10,378 bases of DNA from CAYWGR01 sp964458015 (GTDB lineage Bacteria > Planctomycetota > Planctomycetia > Pirellulales > Thermoguttaceae), in NCBI GenBank assembly GCA_964458015.1, contig CAYWGR010000195.1:1-10378 (forward strand), written 5' to 3'. The notes beneath the pieces were generated by a model that made no database searches, was not told where the DNA came from, and worked only from the letters and a program-made list of their open reading frames with translations. The position numbers and the translations under genes were made by a program. Shown piece after piece: positions 6,122 to 10,378 of this stretch (its first letter is position 1; each line of letters starts with the position of its first letter).

Positions 6122-6702
6122 ACATCTCCTTCCTTCTCTACTTGCAATGCTCGTTTGGATTGTTGACGCGATGGGGCCTCAAACTCGCGGCCGAGCAGGG
6201 TTCCTTCACGCTGGATTTTTTCCTGAAGGTCGATTATGGCTTGGATCAATTGCTCGGGCCTGGGCGGACAGCCGGGCACGTACATATCGACCGGCATGAA
6301 TCGGTCGATTCCCTGCACGACGCAGTAGGTATCGAACACCCCGCCGGTCGAACAGCACGCGCCCATCGAGATGCACCATTTTGGCTCGGGCATTTGCTGC
6401 CAGATACGTTGCAACACGGGGAGCATTTTCATGACGACGCGGCCTGCCACGATCATCAAATCGCACTGGCGCGGACTGAAGCGAAACACTTCGGCCCCGA
6501 ACCGGGCGATGTCGTGACGGCTTGCACCGGTGGCCATCAGTTCTATCCCGCAACAGGCCGTGGCGAAGGGCATCGGCCAAAGACTGTTTTTTCGACACCA
6601 GCTGACCAATTCGTCGAGCTTCGTGACGGCCACGTTGTCGGGCAATTCGACGATCGCCGATGCGGTATCCTGAGCGTGCTGGGCTACTGCGGCTAACGCC
6701 AT
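6115..6702 (-). CDS. nuoB: NADH-quinone oxidoreductase subunit B (NuoB), cluster N2
   Basis: NuoB (PSST/20-kDa type) holds the terminal [4Fe-4S] cluster N2, which reduces quinone at the interface with NuoD. The 195-residue product has the N2 ligands Cys50 and Cys51 (ATACCGIELM), Cys116 (SMGACCSTGG) and Cys145 (VPGCPPRPE). The C-terminal tail (about 172-195) is charged and variable. The ATG at 6702 lies inside nuoA (10-base overlap) and is preceded by AAGGGGGT within the nuoA end, so the two genes are probably translationally coupled. The stop codon lies inside a heptamer repeat, so the final residues may reflect its insertion. Confidence 0.98.
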   Translation of the reverse strand: MALAAVAQHAQDTASAIVELPDNVAVTKLDELVSWCRKNSLWPMPFATACCGIELMATGASRHDIARFGAEVFRFSPRQCDLMIVAGRVVMKMLPVLQRIWQQMPEPKWCISMGACCSTGGVFDTYCVVQGIDRFMPVDMYVPGCPPRPEQLIQAIIDLQEKIQREGTLLGREFEAPSRQQSKRALQVEKEGDVG

Positions 6703-7181
6703 CGAAACACCCCCTTGCGCCAGTCGTAGACAAAACCGAAAGTCAAAAGTGCCAAGAACGCCATGACGCCGCTGAAGACGAGGCGGTGGTTTGAGGGGGC
6801 GACGGATTGAGAGTTGGCATTCGTAGAGAGCGGATCATGATTTCTAACTGGCGAAAAACCTGAAGTTGCCGTTTCTGGTTGGCTTCGCTCGCCGGCCGTT
6901 TTGCACAGGATCGCTTGACTCTGGCCACCGACGGACACTGCCCAGGGATAGAGAAACAACAGCTCTACATCAAACACCAGAAAGGCGATAGCCAACAGGT
7001 GGAAACGCACGTCGAAGCGGCGGCGCGTGTCATGGATGGGGTCCATGCCGCTTTCGTAGGGCATCTGCGTTACACGGCCCGGACGGCCAGGATTGCAAAG
7101 ACTTGCCGCGACCAAGAGTCCGACGGCCAAGCCTGTCACGCAGACAACAAACAGAAAAATCGGCAGAAAGGCACACTGCAT
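6693..7181 (-). CDS. nuoA: NADH-quinone oxidoreductase subunit A (NuoA) with an enlarged loop
   Basis: NuoA (ND3 type) is a small three-helix membrane subunit at the junction of the two arms. From ATG 7181 the product has 162 residues: helix 1 (about 5-28), the conserved cytoplasmic loop with MPYESGMDP (40-48), helix 2 (FHLLAIAFLVFDVELLFLYPW, about 60-80), and helix 3 (about 134-152), ending VYDWRKGVFRWR. Residues 85-132 between helices 2 and 3 form a polar Ser/Asn/Pro/Gln-rich stretch longer than in E. coli NuoA (147 residues in all). The usual topology places this loop on the periplasmic side. I chose 7181 because AAGGGAG sits 8 bases upstream and hydrophobic sequence follows directly; an in-frame ATG at 7235 would add 18 residues not typical of the family. 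First gene of the operon; nuoB overlaps its end by 10 bases. Confidence 0.95.
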   Translation of the reverse strand: MQCAFLPIFLFVVCVTGLAVGLLVAASLCNPGRPGRVTQMPYESGMDPIHDTRRRFDVRFHLLAIAFLVFDVELLFLYPWAVSVGGQSQAILCKTAGERSQPETATSGFSPVRNHDPLSTNANSQSVAPSNHRLVFSGVMAFLALLTFGFVYDWRKGVFRWR

Positions 7182-7189
7182 CCGATGCT

Positions 7190-7196
7190 CTCCCTT
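7190..7196 (-). promoter_or_regulatory. Ribosome-binding site of nuoA
   Basis: AAGGGAG on the minus strand, 8 bases before the ATG at 7181. It decides this start over the upstream in-frame ATG at 7235. Confidence 0.7.
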
Positions 7197-7315
7197 TCTA
7201 TGGATGCCAGATTCCAATTCAAAAGCACACAGCACTGCCTATCGCCTTTGAAGTGGAAAAGGTTTTTGGCATTCCCAATGCCATGCATGACATTTTAGGA
7301 AGAGCACCCCATGCG

Positions 7316-7484
7316 GTCAATTGTCTAGGAGAACTACAAAGTCGCCAAAAGCAGTCATTCTGAGCATCGCGAAGAATCTATGTGAGCCTATATAAGTTCC
7401 AATACGCCAACGAGATCCTTCGCTTCGCTCAGGATGACGGTTCCTCCGTGACCAAGGACCATGTAGTCCCCCTGGTCAATTGTC
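7316..7484. repeat. Imperfect palindromic (MITE- or REP-like) repeat element
   Basis: The outer arms, 7316-7337 and the reverse complement of 7463-7484, match at 17 of 22 positions (left arm begins GTCAATTGTCTAGGAG). The inner arms, 7354-7379 and the reverse complement of 7413-7438, match at 21 of 26 (GTCATYCTGAGC...GAAGRATCT). The middle parts differ by an 8-base length change. The centre (7380-7412) is unpaired. The 11-base GGTCAATTGTC also appears directly at 7315-7325 and 7474-7484. The inner core resembles a repeat I have seen dispersed between genes in many bacteria, often mistranslated as VILSEAKDL; that link is from memory. No transposase is present, so it would be non-autonomous. Confidence 0.75.
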
Positions 7485-7649
7485 GGATCAAGAAGTACGG
7501 AATAGCGGGGGGGATCGCAGGAAGCTCTTGGGGACGCCGACATTGTCCGAGATCCATGTCGAACCGCAAACACGGCTGTTTCAGTCGAGTCCGCTGGTCC
7601 ACCGGCCGCGAAAAAGTTCATTGGCAATGCAGAACGTAATAAGGGCAAC

Positions 7650-7688
7650 AAAAAACCCTTCGCAGGAAGGACGCAAACCTGCGAAGGG
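7650..7688 (-). terminator. Rho-independent terminator of the secreted-protein gene
   Basis: A perfect 11-bp stem (7678-7688 with 7656-7666, CCCTTCGCAGG / CCTGCGAAGGG) with an 11-base loop, followed on the minus strand by six T (7655-7650). It lies 46 bases past the stop of the gene at 7735-8127 and would also insulate the nuo operon from it. Confidence 0.93.
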
Positions 7689-7734
7689 CAAACTATGTGG
7701 GATTTTATCCCAATTCAACGCCAAACGATGTTGG

Positions 7735-8127
7735 TTAGAACACGTCGGCGGTGAAGTGATGACCTTGGTAATATCTTTCGCCCGTATGGCGTTCACCGCT
7801 AAACATCGGGAAGAACTGGTGTTCTTTGATGGCCGGATCCTTGCGGTGTTGGGGATAATAGTTTTCCCATTGCTTGTGGTACACAGGAATACGCATTTCA
7901 GCGGGATAGCGGAAGTACATATCTTCGCTGCTGCGATAATAATCACTTCCCCAGAAGTTCTGAGGATAATAAACATACGGATAATGGTACATCCGGTTCC
8001 AATCTTGGGTGCTGTAGGTCCGGCCCCATTGGCGATCAAAGGCCTGCTGGGCCTGGGCGTCGGCGACGCCGAGGACGATCGACACGACAGTTGCAGCAAG
8101 CAACACGAACATGGTCCGACGGATCAT
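7735..8127 (-). CDS. Small secreted Tyr/His-rich protein, function unknown
   Basis: The 130-residue product starts with a clear signal peptide: MIRR, a hydrophobic core (about 6-21) and a likely cut after Ala26 (ADAQA-QQ). The mature part has 15 tyrosines in about 104 residues plus many His, Trp and Phe, clustered in YHYPYVYYPQNFWGSDYY (47-64), and no cysteine. No enzymatic motif is visible. I believe similar short proteins with a YHYPYVYYPQNFW block occur in Rhodopirellula-type planctomycetes, some with a 'calmodulin-binding' label of doubtful value; this is from memory. The start is supported by AGGGGGG 7 bases before the ATG. It is a single-gene unit: 379 gene-free bases upstream, a strong terminator downstream. 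This layout suggests substantial expression and a role in the periplasm or cell envelope. Confidence 0.85.
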   Translation of the reverse strand: MIRRTMFVLLAATVVSIVLGVADAQAQQAFDRQWGRTYSTQDWNRMYHYPYVYYPQNFWGSDYYRSSEDMYFRYPAEMRIPVYHKQWENYYPQHRKDPAIKEHQFFPMFSGERHTGERYYQGHHFTADVF

Positions 8128-8506
8128 GAGAATTCCCCCCTAATTATCGTTGGCTATCGAAAGCCGACATTTTGCTTGCCGGCTGTGCGGGTCTAGGTCG
8201 CTCACAACAAAGCATCGGCACACGGCATCACCGGCATTGAAAGAATATCTGCTATATTGCGTATAAACGGCAGATGCGGAAATTTGGGCACACGAGGCTA
8301 ACGGTAGAAAAGAATAGGTAGAATAGCGAGGAAATGTGGGCACATTGTTGGGTTGTGAAGTTGGTTTCCACCCAATGCTGCCAATTTGTCAGGTTGAAGG
8401 GCTTGGTGAGGACAGACCTGAAAGGATGGGGAATGATTATTACCCAGGGGCATTTTAAACGACTTACAGAGGTTTTTTCAAAACAGCCTAGTTTGACAGA
8501 CCGTTT
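8128..8506. other. Gene-free region between ruvX and the secreted-protein gene
   Basis: It should hold the promoter of the secreted-protein gene. An interrupted palindrome AATAT-CTGCT-ATATT lies at 8244-8258 in the most AT-rich part, about 120 bases upstream of the ATG, and may be a regulatory site. A weak hairpin at 8480-8507 (9-bp arms with two G-T pairs) directly follows ruvX but has no T-run beyond it on the minus strand. Short open frames at 8140-8343 (minus) and 8334-8552 (plus) have no convincing protein character. Confidence 0.5.
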
Positions 8507-8989
8507 TCAGTCGTCGAGCGATTGGCCGATGCTGGAGTCCCCTGCCCTGTGATTTTGGCTTCTTTCGAGATAGGCGCTCAGCATAATTTGGGCCGCAAGC
8601 ATGTCGAGGCGTTTTTTGCGGCGTTGTTTGGTGAGTTCGGCGGCCTGGAGGAGTTGTTCTGCTTCTCGGCTAGTGAAACGCTCGTCGAAAAACTCGACGG
8701 GAATACCGGTCGTTTCGCCGAGCCATTGGCCGAATGCTCGGGCTTCGAGCGATTTCTCGCTTTCTCGACCGTCGAGATGGATGGGCAGCCCGACAACGAA
8801 GAGAACGATGCCTTCTTCGTCTACGAGACGGCGGAAACGTCGTGCGTCTTGGTCACGGCCGCGAGAATCGTAGTTTTCCAGCGGACTGGCGATGGTTCGG
8901 TCGGGGTCACTGATAGCAATTCCGATTCGCACGTGACCATAGTCGATGCCGGCGATGCGGCCGGGGGATTTTCGGGGTGGCTGGGTCAT
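8507..8989 (-). CDS. ruvX: RuvX/YqgF-family RNase H-fold nuclease (putative pre-16S rRNA nuclease)
   Basis: The family has an RNase H-like fold and has been described as a putative Holliday-junction resolvase; E. coli YqgF is implicated in maturing the 5' end of 16S rRNA. The 160-residue product has the expected blocks: GIDYGHVRIGIAISD (14-28) with Asp16, VVGLPIHLDGRES (65-77), FFDERFTSREAE (100-111) with Asp102 and Glu103, and RLDMLAAQIMLSAYLE (127-142) with Asp129. All candidate acidic metal ligands are present, and length is slightly above the usual 135-150. The ATG overlaps the stop of the lipase gene (ATGA, 8986-8989), so expression is coupled to it. The C-terminal 18 residues are polar and variable. 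Confidence 0.93.
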   Translation of the reverse strand: MTQPPRKSPGRIAGIDYGHVRIGIAISDPDRTIASPLENYDSRGRDQDARRFRRLVDEEGIVLFVVGLPIHLDGRESEKSLEARAFGQWLGETTGIPVEFFDERFTSREAEQLLQAAELTKQRRKKRLDMLAAQIMLSAYLERSQNHRAGDSSIGQSLDD

Positions 8990-10014
8990 GACTTCTTTGC
9001 TACGGGATGCGGTTTACGGTCGGACGAGAAATAGCCATGCCTGAGAAAACGTAGGACGTACCGTTGCACTTGGGCATCGTCCATCAGGAAGGAATGGAGC
9101 GTGGAGACGACGAGAAAATCCTTAGCGCCGGCTAATTTCGTCGTATCGACCGAGATGGTGCCGTCGTTATCGCCGTGCAACAACGGGTTATAACCTTTGT
9201 CGTTGCCTCGACCGCCGGCGATGATGCCGAATTCGAAGGTGGGCGTGGCAAGCCGTTTTTCCAGATCGGGCCAATCGCGGCCCAATTGTTGCCCGGCGTC
9301 GCCGAAGATTTCTTGGAAGAGGATATTGTTGGCAAAGACCGAGGCGAGCAAAGCGCCTTGATTGGGCGGGCCGAGCATGACGAAGCGATGGAATCGGGCC
9401 AAGGCCCTGCGGTCGGCAGCCAGGGCGTTGGGCGTTTGCTTCCATTGTTCTTGCCGAGCCAGATCGCCCAAGTAGTGGCGTATGACGATATTGCCCATGC
9501 TATGGCCGACGAAGTTGATTTCTTCGATTCCTTCCAGATTGTTGATGATGCGGCGTAGGGAACGGGCGTACTCGCCGATATCGCTTTGCGTGCTGGGATA
9601 TCCGACGTTGAAGACCTGATAGTTGCCTTTTTCGTGAAGATATTCACAAAGCGATTCCATCGATGCGCGGGATCGCACCAGACCGTGGAGCACAATGACG
9701 GCCTTGCCGGTCATCCGGGTGAGATGCTGCTCTTGCTTGATGCGTTCGAGGGCGGCTCGGCAATCCTCGAAGGTGCCCGAGGCATGGCGAAGGTCGTGTT
9801 CGTCCAGCAGCCGATAGACATTCGTTGTGACGTTCCGTTGGATGCGCCACTGGTAGAAAAGTAGTTCATCGGCCCAGAACTGTCTTCCGCCCAGGGTGGG
9901 GATGGGCAAAGGTTTGGGCTCGGCCGGGGCGGGGTCTTGGCCCGCGAGCCGGTCGGCAAACAGGGTTAGCCGGGCTACCAACATTAAGCCAATGCCGATA
10001 ATAAAGCGAATCAT
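8986..10014 (-). CDS. Alpha/beta-hydrolase, lipase-like, exported
   Basis: A serine hydrolase of the lipase-like alpha/beta fold. From ATG 10014 it has 342 residues. An N-terminal hydrophobic segment (MIRFIIGIGLMLVARLTLFA) indicates a signal peptide or membrane anchor. VIVLHGLVR (107-114) is the oxyanion-hole HG strand. FVGHSMGN (168-175) is the nucleophile elbow with Ser172. GDNDGTIS (281-288) offers Asp284 (or 282), and TLHSFL (305-310) offers His307, which together give a plausible triad. GPPNQGA (215-221) is also typical of lipase-like hydrolases. The substrate cannot be read from sequence. The frame stays open upstream to ATG 10134, but that would overlap the divergent phosphatase start; ATGs at 10080 and 10053 are also possible. 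I prefer 10014 because the signal peptide then begins at residue 1 and a -10 box lies about 47 bases upstream. It overlaps ruvX by 4 bases. Confidence 0.87.
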   Translation of the reverse strand: MIRFIIGIGLMLVARLTLFADRLAGQDPAPAEPKPLPIPTLGGRQFWADELLFYQWRIQRNVTTNVYRLLDEHDLRHASGTFEDCRAALERIKQEQHLTRMTGKAVIVLHGLVRSRASMESLCEYLHEKGNYQVFNVGYPSTQSDIGEYARSLRRIINNLEGIEEINFVGHSMGNIVIRHYLGDLARQEQWKQTPNALAADRRALARFHRFVMLGPPNQGALLASVFANNILFQEIFGDAGQQLGRDWPDLEKRLATPTFEFGIIAGGRGNDKGYNPLLHGDNDGTISVDTTKLAGAKDFLVVSTLHSFLMDDAQVQRYVLRFLRHGYFSSDRKPHPVAKKS

Positions 10015-10060
10015 ACGAGCATTGGCGGCAAATTGGGCATTATATAACGCCATGCGACAT

Positions 10061-10068
10061 ATTATAAT
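10061..10068. promoter_or_regulatory. Palindromic -10 element between divergent genes
   Basis: ATTATAAT is its own reverse complement, so TATAAT is present on both strands (10063-10068 on plus, 10066-10061 on minus). It sits 28 bases before the phosphatase TTG and about 47 bases before the preferred lipase ATG. No good -35 hexamer is seen in either direction, so promoter activity is inferred from the -10 box alone. Confidence 0.45.
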
Positions 10069-10082
10069 AAATTTTTTCATCC

Positions 10083-10087
10083 AAGGA
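10083..10087 (+). promoter_or_regulatory. Ribosome-binding site of the phosphatase gene
   Basis: AAGGA, 8 bases before the TTG at 10096. There is no in-frame ATG between the upstream stop (TAA at 10045) and the conserved GDIHG motif, so this site supports the TTG start. Confidence 0.65.
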
Positions 10088-10095
10088 ATCGCATC

Positions 10096-10378
10096 TTGCC
10101 CGAGTCCCGAACGATTGCCATTGGCGACATTCACGGCTGCCTGTCAGCCCTGGAGACCTTGTTGGCGGCAATTAAGCCCCAGCGGGAGGATACCCTGGTA
10201 TTGCTGGGGGACTATGTGGACCGAGGACCGCAGAGCCGCGCGGTGATCGAGCGACTGATGGCCTTGCAGCGGGAATGCCGTTTGGTGCCCCTGTTGGGCA
10301 ATCACGATGAGTTGATGGTGCAGGTCTGCGACGGCCGGCAGGAGGTTTACATCGACTGGCTCATGTTCGGAGGCAATG
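10096..10378 (+). CDS. PPP-family serine/threonine protein phosphatase, 3' end outside window
   Basis: A metal-dependent phosphoesterase of the bacterial PPP type (lambda phosphatase/PrpA-like). I translated 94 codons from TTG 10096 to the window edge. They contain GDIHG (10-14), GDYVDRG (38-44) and GNHDE (68-72), the three metal-binding and catalytic blocks in correct order and spacing. The remaining C-terminal histidine motifs lie outside. It is divergent from the lipase/ruvX pair with about 80 bases between starts. The substrate is unknown; related enzymes remove phosphate from proteins or from small molecules such as diadenosine tetraphosphate. The frame is too short to appear as a complete gene here because the stop is beyond the edge. 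Confidence 0.9.
   Translation, partial: MPESRTIAIGDIHGCLSALETLLAAIKPQREDTLVLLGDYVDRGPQSRAVIERLMALQRECRLVPLLGNHDELMVQVCDGRQEVYIDWLMFGGN

Larger units (their letters stand above)
7182..7649. other. Gene-free region upstream of the nuo operon
   Basis: It must contain the nuo promoter, but I found no convincing -35/-10 pair. A small perfect hairpin, GGCATTCCCAATGCC (6-bp arms, 3-base loop), lies at 7268-7282 and could be an operator; it is not followed by a T-run in either direction. The 169-bp palindromic element (7316-7484) occupies the centre. A short open frame at 7388-7651 (minus) reads through that element and is not credible as a gene. Confidence 0.6.

Noticed and set aside
7268..7282. 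Perfect small palindrome GGCATTCCCAATGCC upstream of nuoA as a terminator
   Set aside because: No T-run follows on either strand; it could be an operator, but nothing supports a specific regulator.
7388..7651. 87-residue minus-strand frame containing ILSEAKDL
   Set aside because: It is a translation of the palindromic repeat core, a known kind of false gene; it has no ribosome-binding site.
7480..8196. 238-residue plus-strand open frame
   Set aside because: It runs antisense through the terminator, the secreted-protein gene and its Shine-Dalgarno region; the minus-strand gene has a signal peptide, ribosome-binding site and terminator.
8480..8507. Hairpin after ruvX as a terminator
   Set aside because: The stem is weak (A-T rich, two G-T pairs) and no T-run follows on the minus strand beyond the stem itself.
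8140..8552. Two short frames (8140-8343 minus, 8334-8552 plus) in the gap upstream of the secreted-protein gene
   Set aside because: No ribosome-binding site, domain or membrane pattern; the second also runs into the end of ruvX antisense.
10015..10134. Longer lipase start at 10134
   Set aside because: It would overlap the divergent phosphatase start and ribosome-binding site and would bury the signal peptide behind 40 non-typical residues.

Overview
The window looks like chromosomal DNA of a planctomycete, probably from the Pirellula/Rhodopirellula side of the phylum. Four things point that way: moderately high GC, many starts without a visible Shine-Dalgarno site, a short tyrosine-rich secreted protein of a kind I associate with that group, and short tandem repeats in the gaps between genes. 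The assignment is inference; no rRNA or other marker gene is present.

The left 7.2 kb is the first part of a respiratory complex I (NADH:quinone oxidoreductase) operon on the minus strand. In transcription order it reads nuoA (7181-6693), nuoB (6702-6115), nuoC (5987-5502), nuoD (5429-4203), nuoE (4065-3535), an unrecognised AT-rich membrane-protein gene (3529-2978), nuoF (2887-1535) and nuoG (1521 to beyond base 1). NuoE, F and G form the NADH-oxidising module. NuoB, C and D connect it to the quinone site. NuoA is the first membrane subunit. All the FMN and Fe-S binding motifs I expected in NuoB, E, F and G are present, including the optional N7 cluster of NuoG. nuoG is continuous and simply runs off the left edge.

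The most unusual feature is a family of heptamer repeats (TTAGGGA / TTAGTGG types) at almost every junction of this operon. They lie in the gaps between genes, contain the stop codons of nuoB and nuoF, and are translated at the end of NuoF and the start of NuoE. In two gaps they are arranged as inverted pairs. The extra membrane gene between nuoE and nuoF and a roughly 45-residue loop extension in NuoA are the other departures from a standard operon.

Upstream of nuoA lies a gene-free stretch of about 470 bases with a 169-bp imperfect palindromic element built around a GTCATYCTGAGC core. Next comes a strong terminator, which ends a monocistronic gene for a secreted Tyr/His-rich protein (8127-7735). 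After a second gene-free stretch are a two-gene unit on the minus strand (a secreted or membrane-anchored alpha/beta-hydrolase lipase overlapping ruvX by ATGA) and, divergently on the plus strand, a PPP-family protein phosphatase that starts with TTG and is cut by the right edge. The divergent pair share a palindromic ATTATAAT that can serve as a -10 box in both directions.
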